Shown one piece after another: positions 1-9,918 of a stretch of DNA of 64,000 nt (positions are counted from its first letter, which is position 1; every line of letters begins with the position of its first letter). The position numbers and the translations under genes were made by a program. The notes under the pieces are model-generated. The model saw only the letters and a program-made list of their open reading frames with translations, did no database searches and was not told where the DNA came from. Source of the DNA: Avena insularis (taxonomy: Eukaryota > Streptophyta > Magnoliopsida > Poales > Poaceae); the NCBI GenBank assembly GCA_023614405.1, contig CM042686.1, positions 348,138,329-348,202,328 of the forward strand. Reading direction: 5' to 3'.

Positions 1-225
1 CCAGAACGTTTGAGAATATGTAAAAAGAGCCAAGGCAGGTTTGTTAAATAGCTTTTCTCAACTGAGGGTGAGGTAAGGAGTATATCATTTAATACACACT
101 CAATGCATAAGTATCAACAAACAAGCAAGCATATATTACATAACTAAACATGAAAAAGTTTTTGTTCCCCCTGATTTTTTGCATTCTAGACAACTAATCA
201 GGGTGCCTGAAATTGGTATGTTACA
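1..225 (-). repeat. Element Z: terminal fragment of a Gypsy LTR
   Basis: The segment ends in TATGTTACA at 217-225, the same type of terminus as the solo LTR F (50857-51088). It is recognisably similar to that end over its whole length, including a shared stretch about agtttttgttccccctgatt. On the minus strand it is the first 225 bases of an LTR beginning TGTAACATAC. The rest lies left of the window. It interrupts the 3' LTR of Copia element E, so it is a later insertion into E. ATGAG at 226-230 is the expected flanking duplication, whose partner is outside the window. No coding potential is seen. Confidence 0.75.
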
Positions 226-718
226 ATGAGGATGGAAAAAATCCCACTCTTGATCCACGAGCCTCAACTAACACTTTCTAAGTACCCAATGACATCTTTA
301 TAACCACCATGTTATGGTGTGACATTTTATGTAATCAAAGTAGTCTTCTAGAATTAGTGATTGATGTGATCTCATGGTCTAAGTATTAGAGTTACTTTGA
401 ATGAGATATCAATATAAACTTGATGACATGGTCATATTGCTAAATCTACTGTGGATGAATGTTCATCATATCATTCTCTAATGACATGACCTTGTTATTA
501 ATAACATCCAATGTTCATGATTAGGAAACCTTGATCATCAGTTAATCAACAAGCTAGTGTAATGAGAGGCATTACTAGGAACCTGTTCTTTTGTTTATTA
601 TACACACATGTAGCAACGCTTCCTGTTAACACAATTATACATGAGAAATAAACATCTATTATAAACCTGGAATAAGATAATAACCATTTATTATTGCCTC
701 TCGGACATATTCCTTTCA
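226..718 (-). repeat. Partial 3' LTR of element E
   Basis: Read on the minus strand from 718, the sequence opens TGAAAGGAATATGTCCGAG and continues AGGCAATAATAAA, the hallmark start of Angela/BARE/RIRE1-type LTRs. It also shares the downstream landmarks of element A's LTR at 56903 (tag of the aacattg..atgttat type and the gatcaagagtgggatttt stretch). Only about 490 bases remain because Z is inserted at 225/226. Confidence 0.8.
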
Positions 719-2300
719 TGAATCACACCAATATCCATGAGGAAATTCCTCATCCAACGGACTTCCTTTACCGCCTCCTAGGTGGCAATATACTTAGCTT
801 TTGTCGTAGATGTAGACATAGTATCTTGCTCGGAACTCTTCCATCTCATAGCCCCTCTGTTTATAACAAACACATACCTGGATTAAGAACGAGAATCATA
901 TGAGTCAGTAAGATAACTCGCATCTGTGTAACCCCTTACACTGAGTTCATCCTCACCTCCATAAACCAGGAACATATCCTTAGTCCTTCTCAAGTACTTA
1001 AGGATATTTTTAGCCGCTGCCCAGTGGATTTCTCTAGGGTCAACTTGGTATCTTCTCACAACACTAAGAGCATAGGAATGGCCTTGTACAAATCATAGCG
1101 TACATGATGGATCCGACTGCTGAAGCATACACAATCACACTCATCCAACTTTGCCCATCAGTTGTCATAGGACACTAGTCTTGCTATGTTTTACACCATG
1201 GGACATCCGTAAGGACCACTTCTTAGATGATTCCATGTTGAAATTCTTCAACACTTTGTCCAAATATGTACTCTGACTCAATCCAATGAGCCGCCTCGAT
1301 CTATCTCTATTGATTTGGATTCCTAAAATGTAAGTTGCTTCACCCAAGTCCTTCATCGAAAAACTCTTTTCCAATGATTCCTTGGTTTCTTGCAACATTT
1401 GGACATCATTTCCAATCAGTAATATGTCATCCAGATATAAGATCAGAAAGTTTACTTTGCTCCTACTAAACTTCTTGTATAAACAAGAATCATGATCACT
1501 CTCGATGAAGCCAAACGATTTAACTACCTCATCAAGTCAAATATTCCAACTCCGAGATGCTTGCTTCAACCCATAAATGGATTTCCAAAGCTTTCATACC
1601 TTGTTAGCTTTAGCTGGATCGACAAAACTCTCGAGTTGTATCATGTACACGTCCTCGGTTAAATTTCCATTTAGGAAAGCCGTCTTGACATCCATTTGCC
1701 ATATCTCATATTCGAAATAGGTTGCTATAGCTAACATGATCCGAACTGACTTAAGCATCGCTACAGGTGATAAAGTCTCATCGCAATCAACTCCTTGAAC
1801 CTGTCAGAACCCCTCTGTGATAAGCCGTGCTTTGTAGACAGAAAATATTTCCATCCATCAGTTTTATTCAAGACTCATTTACACTCGACGGGTTTTGCAC
1901 CGTCTGGCAGATCAACCAAGTTCTAAACATGATTTTCATCCATGGACTTTAACTCGGATCTCATGGCTCCAAGCCATGACTCAGAATCGGATCCCACCAT
2001 TGCTTCCAAATAATTTGTCGGCTCATTACTATCCAACAGTAACACATCACAAACACTTCGCAATCTAGCCGATCTTCATAGTGTCGTCGTCGCTACTGGC
2101 TCAGCTACCACGCGTGGCTCAGCCTCCAAGGCTTTTTCCGAATCACTACTGGTCAGTTCCTCTCAAAGTTCTTTGAGCTACACCATGCTCCCACTAACTC
2201 CCTAGCTAAAAAACTCTTTATCAAGGAAGACATCATTTCGAGCGACAAACACTTTTCCCTCTTCTCGGTTGTAGAAGTAGTAACCTAAGGTTTCCCTCAG
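719..2300 (-). pseudogene. Element E reverse transcriptase and truncated RNase H
   Basis: Minus-strand remains of the 3' half of a Copia polyprotein. The reverse transcriptase active site is visible as Y-L-D-D at 1426-1437, followed by the SMKDLGEATYILGIQI block around 1300-1350 and SQSTYLDKVLKNF. Farther down, the LKYLRRTKDMFLVYGGEDEL-type RNase H start is readable near 920-1010. The RNase H domain stops after the residues matching ITELGVV in element A, directly at the LTR boundary (718/719). The catalytic C-terminal third and the polypurine tract are therefore missing. Multiple stops and frame changes make it non-functional. Confidence 0.8.
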
Positions 2301-3480
2301 ATACCCAATGAAAACACACTTATCTGACTTGGCTGTGAGATTGTCCAACTGAAGTCGCTTGAAAATCTTTCACAACCCCAAATCTTAAGAGAAGACAGAC
2401 TCGGCTTCTTGCTAGTCCACATCTCATCCGGTGTCTTATGTACCGACTTTGATGGTACTATGTTTAGTGTGAACGCTGCAGTTTCTGGACAATAACCTCA
2501 AAATGATAAAGGAAGATCTGTCCAACTCATAATTTGATCATACCATGTCCAACAAGGTCTGATTCCGCCTTTCCAACACACCATTTCTCTACAACATTCC
2601 CGGCAAAGTGAGTTGGAGAACTATTCCACAACTCTTGAGATGGTCATCAAACTCATGGCTCATGTACTCACCTCCTCAGTCTGACTAAAGAAACTTTATT
2701 TTGATGCCAAGTTTATTATGTACCTCATTCTGGAATCCTTGAACTTATCAAAGACTTCTGACTTTTGTTTCATCAAATAGATATATGAATACCTACTCAA
2801 ATCATTAGTGAAGATAATGAAGTACTCATAACCACCTATGGTTATCGTGCTCATCGGGCAACATACATCAGTATGTACTAGTCCCAATAAGTCGGACGCC
2901 CTTTCACAACTCTTGCAAAAGGTGTGTTGGTCATTTTTCCAAGTAGGCAAGATTTGCATGTCTCAAACGACTCCAAGTCAAACAAAGTTAGGAGTCCATC
3001 ATCATGGAGATTCTTCATGCGTTTCTGACTTATATGACCAAGCCAAGAGTGTAATAAGTAAGTCATATTCAGATCATTTGGTTTCAACCTTTTCACATTT
3101 ATGTTATAGACCGATTCACCATCAAGATTGAAAATAAATAATCTGTCATGGACAAATGCAAAGCCGTTAAACATATCTTTCAAATACAAAATATGTTTTG
3201 ACTAAGCACTGCAACATAATAACAATTATTCAGCTCCATTAAGAATCTAGAAGGTAAATGAAGTTGCATCGTGCCGAGTTCTAATGCAGAAACCCTCGCC
3301 TTGTTTCCGACTCGAATGTTAACCTTGCCTCTCACCATGCTCCTAGTTCTTACCAGTCCCTACAACGATTTGCAAATCTGAATAACTGATCCGGTATCAT
3401 ATACCCAAGAACCATTAGGTGCATCAGCAAGATAAATGTCTATAACATTGCAAACAAGCATACCTGAGCCTGAAATCACA
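2301..3480 (-). pseudogene. Element E protease and integrase remnant
   Basis: Minus-strand Copia protease and integrase. A D-T-G-S protease motif is encoded at 3387-3398. The GAG-pre-integrase zinc-binding region is readable at about 2880-3190, with LHSWLGHISQKRMKNL, the C-K-S-C pair and GKMTNTPF. The start of the integrase core follows at 2700-2960 with HTDVC and FTNDLSRYSYIYLM. Frame changes near 2880 and 2700 and scattered stops break it. Element A carries the same order at 60780-61750. Confidence 0.8.
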
Positions 3481-3509
3481 CCTCCACTCTTAGCTTTGTC
3501 ACCCAAATA

Positions 3510-4311
3510 CTACCTGCAATTCCTCTTCCAGTGGCCATCCGCCTTGCAATAGAAGCAGGTGGATCCGGCTGAAGGAGATGGCTTAGTCCCTGAGGAAGCA
3601 CTTTGGATCAGGTCCCAACCCGTGTCTCCCAACTTTGCCTTCTTATTCTTAGTCCAAGAAATCTTCTTGAAATTTTGCACCATCAACACTTGACTGGCGG
3701 CGTTCTTGGCCTCTACTTGCTCGAGCATGCCATGTAATTCAGTGAGCTTATTATCCATACCATGCATGTGGTAGTTCGATATGAACTGACCATACGCACT
3801 AGGAAGAGACTTTGGAATTATGTCCGTAGCGAACTCTTCGCTAATGGGGTGGCCTAGCCTTTCTAGAGACTGTACGTAACCAACCATGTTGATCACATGC
3901 GGACTCGTCGGATCGCCATGCTTAAGATTACAACTCAACAAAGCTTGAGAGAATTGATACCTCTTAGTCTTTGTCTGAGCTAGGAACATACTTTTGAGGC
4001 TTTCAATCATATTGTAGGCCTCAACATTCTCGAACTAGCTGCAAATCTGGTTTCATGTGAGCAAGCATAAGATAGCTAATTTAGATGGACTCATCACAAG
4101 TCCTACGGTAGGCACTAGTGGCAGCGGCAGATGCATTCTCATTCGGCTCATCTAGAAGTGGGTTGTCTAGGACATGGTTCCTCTTTTCTTGTTTGAGAAC
4201 AATTCTCAGATTATGATACTAGTTGGTGAAATTAGTTCCATTAAGCTTATCTTTCTCTAGGATAGTTCTCAACGCAAAACTCGATATCTGAGGGAGACTT
4301 CTAGGTGCCAT
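3510..4311 (-). pseudogene. Element E gag (capsid and zinc knuckle)
   Basis: The probable start codon is at 4311 on the minus strand (MAPRSLPQISS..), in the position of element A's gag start. An uninterrupted stretch of 166 residues (4010-3510) covers the UBN2-type capsid region and ends in a CCHC zinc knuckle, C-F-Y-C-K-A-D-G-H-W-K-R-N-C. The N-terminal part (4010-4311) is in other frames with stops. The product would package element RNA, but the frame is broken. Confidence 0.8.
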
Positions 4312-5520
4312 GGATCTACAACAGAAGAAATGCAAAACACTTAAGACATGTATACATAAAAGAGCAAGCATATTAAAAAAATTAATACTTATGCTCCCAC
4401 TAGAACCAACACCCCTCTGATGGTTACTTAGTGATTCAGGATCCTAAATAAGCAAGCCGACTAGTGAGCTTTAGCATCGGCGCTAGTTGTCAAGTGATCT
4501 AGGTAGACAACTCCTGGTTAATCGCATCTCATACGACTCCTGTTGGTCAGGTGGCATCACATGCCTAGCTCCCGTCCGAATTTTCCTTGAGTCCCACAAC
4601 CGTTGTGATAGACCCGTATAGATTACTGAGTGCTTCCACTATAAGAGTCTGATTCAGACCCACCTAGTCGGAAAGAATTGATAACACCTCAATTTTATGA
4701 GCCAACTACCAAAAATTCCCAACTTGTGATGGTGTAGCACTGGCAGGGAAACTTACTAGACCTTCTTTGAGGGATTAAATTTACCAGCTATCTAACAGAG
4801 GTAAAACCAGAGACACAACAATAACACAAGATAAAAAAATTATAATGTGAAATGGTATGGCTATCTTCATGGCGATCTCCATCTCCTGAAAGCCTGTAAT
4901 TTGACTCATGCCAACTTTTGTCATGTGTCGCCTTACTCCATGTTGTCGACTTGTATATCGACTTGCATTTCATCCGGGTTCTCCAAACAGCTACACTAGC
5001 TAGTAAAAGAAATTACATAGATAAATTGACAACATGTCGTAATACAATAAAATGACAGCACCTATGCTATAGCCGACTGAGAAAAACCATGATACGCAGA
5101 TCATGCATGGATTACATACATCACATGCACATAAGCCATATCATTCACAATGTCATCCTGCAAAAACAAGTTATGCATAGATACAATATGTACCGGCATT
5201 GTGAAACTCGCAATGACATCTAATGTGCCATGACAGGGCAAAGCCGGCGGCGCAACCACATCTAAGGCGTTACAATTTTTTAGAAAATGCAGATCTCATC
5301 TGCATTTCGTTAATGTGAATTTCTTCATCGGATAAAATAATTTACCAAATCCGATCCATACTCTGATTCGATCAAACTCCTTTGATCTTTGATCACCACA
5401 TCTAGATTTACAATTCATAGTCTACCCCAATGGCGGAAGACGACTGGTAGGGGTATGTTTTTCCACGACCTCAGTAGTATAATCACGGAAACCAGATCAT
5501 CCATTCCCCCGAGTACAATT
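4312..5520 (-). other. Element E untranslated leader and possible edge of its 5' LTR
   Basis: Non-coding stretch between the gag start and the insertion point of B. Its length (about 1.2 kb) matches the leader of element A (58780-59943). An imperfect primer-binding site, GAATCAGAGT read on the minus strand, occurs at about 5364-5373, but no convincing CA terminus precedes it. I cannot say where leader ends and LTR begins. No other feature is seen. Confidence 0.45.
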
Positions 5521-6787
5521 TGTAACACCTCAAAAATATTAAACAAGATTATCAAGTTCTAATCACCCAAGTTTAGGGTTAACAAAAACTTTTACTATTA
5601 AACTCTCTATGAATGCATGTGTGAGTTCTATTAATGCATGAATGTTTGCTATGCCATGTTTGATTGCTACAAATGATAATGTTTAGTTTAAAAATGATTA
5701 CCACATCATCCAGATCATTTCCAAGCAAAGTAAAATGAAAAGAATATCAATTGTGAAGCAGATGATCATATGGTCACTTTTGCCAAAGTTAACCACTAGC
5801 CCACTTTGGGCATCTCTACTAAAAGATTTCCAACAAAAACAATTCTAGTTATTTTCACCCCTTGCTAGACTAAGTAAAGATGAACCCAAGGAAACTTTAC
5901 AAATCTACAGAAACCAAGTTTAAATCAATTTGAGAGGCAATTCAAAATTGAATCAAGTATAGATACATAGATCATCATTTTTCAAAAACCACTCAAACCT
6001 TCACCACTTGAAAATTCCTAGCAACCAGAGACTACCAAGCATGTGACCAGCTCACCCACCAAAAATCATTGAATAATTTAATGATGAAGTTCATGCGGCC
6101 ATTTAGTCAAACACTTAGTAGACAGAGTACAAACTCAACAACTATCTAATGTTTGGAATCCATCTTGTGCTCATTCTTGTACTGCAATCAACCCGATAAA
6201 TCACCCATGATCACTCCCAGTACTTGGCCGTGCAAAGGAGCAACCTCACTCGTCACATTGACCAGTGCCAGGACCGTACCGAGCATGTCATGTCGGTCAA
6301 CCATGGACCAGTCGCCACACGCCGCGCTGCCCTCTCCCACGATGTCTAGAGAGTACCTGTGACCTCACAACCCCTCTCTATCCACCCCTTGACCAACAGC
6401 GAGAAGTGGAGAAGCTAGAACAGCTGCGCCCACTTAAGTCTCTGCCATGTCGATAGCATGACGGAGCACCAAAGCCGTCGCGCATAGCCACGCCATGCCT
6501 CGTTCTCTCCGCTAGTGCCCACACTCGCTGTGTCACCAGCCACCTCCCAGACACGATGATTCACTGCCGCATGCCCCGTGACCACCGTACTCGATGACGA
6601 ACACCTCCGTACCTAAATAGAGCGCCAACGTCGCCCGGCCGACTAAGACCGCCCCTTGCCGCGCCATCACCCGCGTGACGATCGCTGTAGTCCACCGCGT
6701 AGACCCATGCCATCTGCCATGCCTAGATCGACATGTAGCAGCGTCGCTGATGAGCCTGACCATGCCGTCCTGCCTCCAACGTTGGTG

Positions 6788-6796
6788 TATAAATAG
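6788..6796 (+). promoter_or_regulatory. TATA box of the element B LTR
   Basis: TATAAATAG follows a GC-rich stretch and precedes a pyrimidine-rich leader (tcactcctagctctctc), a typical plant core promoter layout. Transcription is expected to begin about 25-35 bases downstream, which would define the U3/R boundary. The equivalent box in D is TATAAAAG at 38671-38678 and 48342-48349 (minus strand). Confidence 0.7.
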
Positions 6797-7949
6797 GAGC
6801 CACCGCAGACCCCAAACAGCACACTAGTTCACTCCTAGCTCTCTCAGACACACCCCAGACCCTTTCCCGGAGCAAGGTGAGCACCACAACGCCGGAATTT
6901 GACTGGAGCCCACCGCTGTAGTGAAGGAAGGGCACCGTCGATTGGAGCCACCCTAGGAGCCACCGCGACCACCAATCGATTCATCGTCGTCTACCAGTCC
7001 ATTCGCCCGCATCGCTGAACCTAGCTGGAGCCCTGGTAAGCCTCCCACGACCCCCATCGTGCCGCTAGGTTTAGAATCTCACCGGAGTTCTGCGACGTAG
7101 ACGATGAACCTCAGCCGTAGATCTTGTTCTAATCGTAGCGCTGAGATTTGCTGATACTGTTTCAGTTAGATAGAGCCACTGACACGTAGGACCAACCTAT
7201 TAGCAGCCCTCTACACGCGCGCTGTGTAGTTGGGTCGGCCCATTTCTTTTCCCGCGCAGAGCCCAACGATTCAAATAGAATTTTGCCATTTAGTTAAAAA
7301 TCCTATTTAGTAGCTCTTATTCAAAATTGAATTCAAAGAGTTTAACTAAACCAAATTGCATGACTCCAAATTTTTTAGAAAGGTATTGAAAATATCTAAT
7401 CACTCCCGTTGGATTCAACCCATTTGAAATTATAGATCACCTATACCAAAAATAACAAGACAGAGACTTTTGCCATTTCAAATATTTTGATAAAATAAAC
7501 CATAAATGCTTTTGAGTTAATCCCAACTCTCAAAAATCACATTTACCATACTCTACATGAATATGTAAAAAGATTTGGTTTTACAGATATTAAACATGGA
7601 TTAGTATTAAAAGAATGCTATATAGGCATTTCTAGTCACTTTAATATTATTAAATAGTAATATTAAACCTTCTAATATATGAACACCACTTTAAATCACA
7701 TTCCCAAGTATTAGAATAGGTGGTGATGACATGTGTCAATATGATCCCATATTTTAATTGTATAATATTAAATCTTAAGTATTTTTCAATGAGTAGAAAT
7801 TACTTTTCCCAAAATAAGATAAATAAGAATGTGTCATTATTTCATGTGGTGATTGAGATGATGCTATATCATCTAGTATGAGCCATTGTGTGCTAAATAG
7901 AAGTAGTTAAGTGTTGTTTGGTGATTGTGTACATTGTATGTATTTATAG

Positions 7950-9184
7950 ACGCTAGTACCGACCCGGGGTACGACGAGGAGGAGTACTTTGAGGAAGAAG
8001 AAGAGAACTTCAACAACTGCACTGCTCAAGGCAAGCTAAAACTATGCAAGCTATCAGTGCAAGATAACTAATGCAAGATGCACTAGGCATGCTTAGTTAT
8101 GCAACTTTGATTATACCAATCCCAGTTTTACTTACAAGCTTTACATTTCCTTTTACTAAAGTTTTGTATCTAGTTAATGAATTGTGATTAGTGGAAAAGT
8201 AGGATGGATACCATCAAGATCATAGAACTAGTCTTGGATACTTATACTTGACTAGCACCCCCAATAGAGGTACCCTCGATACTAGTGGCTAGTGCTAAGC
8301 TAAAACTTGATCACTTTAGATGGGAATACTTGGTGAAAATGATTATGAAAACCTTGGAATGATGATTCATTCTATTGAAATGTTTTGACATGTGTTATGA
8401 AACACAATGGTTGGATGATGAAACTGAATGAGGCATGAGCCTTGACTTTGATAAAAACTGATGGTTGGGTTCGGATGCGACACCATTCCAATTTTACCGT
8501 ACAACCACAATACCTGAGTTGGGTAGAGCTTAACTGGAAGTTTATATGTCTTAGTATGGGTCCCCTTGTGGAAGAGGTTGAGCTGAGGCTACCTCGTGAA
8601 TGAATGTCCACCTATGTAGTTCTCGGGATGGCAGTTGGCCATGGCTGGGAGGCCAAGCTCATAGGGAAGGTGCCTATACTAGGGTGTGTAATTGAAAGGT
8701 TAGGATTGATTATCCGCATACCAAGTATGATAATCCAGGGTTATCCCTGACGAATGTATCAAATTTTGTGGTGAAAGTGTACCACCTCTACAGAGTGTCA
8801 AACTATTCGAATAGTCGCGTCCATAGTTATGGACAGTTGGAGTGGCCATACTGTTCCCTTGCCAGATGTTTTCGAAATAACTTGTGACTTGAAATATGAC
8901 CTTGACTTGGCCACAATAGAGTTGTGGATGTGAAAACTGGGTTCCCACTTAAGAGATGTAGAGAACTAAATTAGGTCTTTACTCTTAAATTCCTTATGAA
9001 ATAAAACTGGCTTTTTGCAAACAAAACTAGAGCTTAAGATTCCTATTAGTTCTACCTTACTTATACTAGTGATAGTTTGCGAGTACTTAAAGAGTACTCA
9101 TGGCTTTGTCCCTGGCTATTCCCATGACCAGACTATGACGAGGACTACCCAGAAGATGGACAACAGGAGGTCTATGATAACTAG
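7950..9184 (+). other. Spliced acidic reading frame inside the B LTR (exons 7950-8030 and 9132-9184)
   Basis: Exon 2 (7950-8030) follows an acceptor TATTTATAG and ends at CTCAAG before a GC-type donor GCAAGC (8031). Exon 3 starts at 9132 after CATGACCAG and ends at the stop TAG 9182-9184. Joined in phase 1, they read through without a stop. Exon 2 encodes an acidic stretch (Y-D-E-E-E-Y-F-E-E-E-E-E-N-F-N) and exon 3 a tail D-Y-D-E-D-Y-P-E-D-G-Q-Q-E-V-Y-D-N. The D LTR carries the same two exons with equal exon-3 length and phase. No ATG is evident in a possible exon 1 downstream of the TATA box, where CCCTG before GTAAGCC near 7034 is a candidate donor. Translation is therefore unproven. I do not recognise the peptide. 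Confidence 0.5.
9081..9099 (+). other. LTR palindrome GAGTAC..GTACTC (element B)
   Basis: The 19-base imperfect palindrome gagtacttaaagagtactc could form a short hairpin. It ends 32 bases before exon 3 of the LTR reading frame. Equivalent palindromes occur in D (36368-36386, 45986-46004), F (31678-31696) and C (10415-10430, 51767-51782) at similar positions. Confidence 0.65.
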
Positions 9185-9427
9185 GATCATCTCCCATCGT
9201 CAGCATTGCCTGTGACCATGAAGATGGAGCCTACTATGTTTACTTTCCGCTGTTTTGATTGTATTAAGACTGGATCATGAGATCCCTTATTTGTAAGACC
9301 TTTATTATGGTTTGTAATGGATGATGTAATGTGGTACCAATTCTTTTATGTCTCACAAATATGGTAATCTTGGGAATGCCATGTACGGCATAATAGACAT
9401 CTGGACTTAAAAATCCGGGTGTTGACA

Positions 9428-9443
9428 AGTTGGTATCAGAGCC
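9428..9443 (+). other. Primer-binding site of element B
   Basis: The sequence agttggtatcagagcc directly follows the LTR end and contains TGGTATCAGAGCC, the complement of the initiator tRNA-Met 3' end used by many plant LTR retrotransposons. Confidence 0.9.
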
Positions 9444-9655
9444 ATCCTAACCATAGGAGACCCTAGTTAGAATGGACGTCTGAAAAACCTAGTTTCAAAA
9501 CCAAGCAATTGAGTCTTTATGAAAACTTATTCTCACTCTTACCCTTGAGATTCTTTAAAAAATGAGTTCACATGTTACTCAAAACTCTTACAATTCTACA
9601 TAAAATTTGACACACTTGATCACCTCACTAACTTACTCATCTTCATTGCTTATAG

Positions 9656-9918
9656 ATGGAGGTCAAATATAAAAAGTTTTACCAGTTGGGGAATGGAGGG
9701 GAGCTCATCTTTGATAGGGATTTGGATCAGCTCTCGGAGTATCTTGGACACCCGCACCCAGAGTTCTTTAGAGCATAGCTCAATGACCAATCTGGAGGGG
9801 AGTTATAGTGGCTGATTGTTGCCGACCTGAGAGGCAAAATGGAGCCACCGCTTTCAGAGAAGATTCAGTTCAGCGTCAGGGAGAATAACTGGTTAGACGG
9901 TCTAGCCAGGGCAATGCA
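9656..9918 (+). pseudogene. Element B first ORF upstream of gag, N-terminal fragment
   Basis: The ATG at 9656 opens a frame homologous to the N-terminus of the 263-residue ORF of element D (45422-44631). Shared motifs are KFYQLGNGG, LIF(D/E)RDLD and RENNWLDGLARAMH. In-frame stops where D has Gln codons (the first at about 9776, another at about 9806) make it non-functional. The frame is cut at 9918 by element C. The matching downstream part (..EALARLCAL..) should lie beyond the right edge of the window. Confidence 0.8.
9914..9918. repeat. Presumed target duplication of element C (left)
   Basis: ATGCA precedes the first base of C. The break falls exactly inside B's ORF, between codons that are contiguous in D. 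The right partner is outside the window. Confidence 0.5.

Larger units (their letters stand above)
226..5520 (-). mobile_element. Element E: decayed Ty1/Copia retrotransposon (Angela/BARE relative)
   Basis: A minus-strand Copia element with the order gag, protease, integrase, reverse transcriptase, RNase H, then a partial 3' LTR. It forms the outermost level of the nest in this window. It is broken on both sides: Z inserted into its 3' LTR at 225/226 and B inserted at 5520/5521, so the missing parts should resume outside the window. All reading frames contain many stops and frameshifts, and the RNase H domain is cut short at the LTR. This looks like an old insertion. Confidence 0.85.
5521..9427 (+). 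repeat. 5' LTR of element B (3.9 kb)
   Basis: It starts TGTAACACCTC at 5521 and ends GTGTTGACA at 9427, immediately followed by the primer-binding site. Length is 3,907 bases, against 3,855 and 3,923 for the two LTRs of D. It contains a GC-rich promoter island at about 6200-7230, a TATA box, and two conserved spliced exons near its 3' end. AT-rich flanking parts carry no coding signal. Confidence 0.88.
5521..9918 (+). mobile_element. Element B: Tekay-like chromovirus (Ty3/Gypsy), 5' part only
   Basis: A plus-strand Gypsy element inserted in E. It has a full 5' LTR (5521-9427), a primer-binding site, a leader and the start of the first ORF. It is cut at 9918/9919 by element C, so the rest should resume beyond the right edge of the window. 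The LTR and ORF are homologous to those of the complete element D in reverse orientation. The flank CAATT (5516-5520) is the presumed target duplication, with its partner outside the window. Confidence 0.85.

Noticed and set aside
7020..7045. Exon 1 donor (CCCTG/GTAAGCC) for the B LTR gene
   Set aside because: Plausible in B but the D copies have lost the GT, and the frame upstream is not conserved, so I did not annotate an exon 1.
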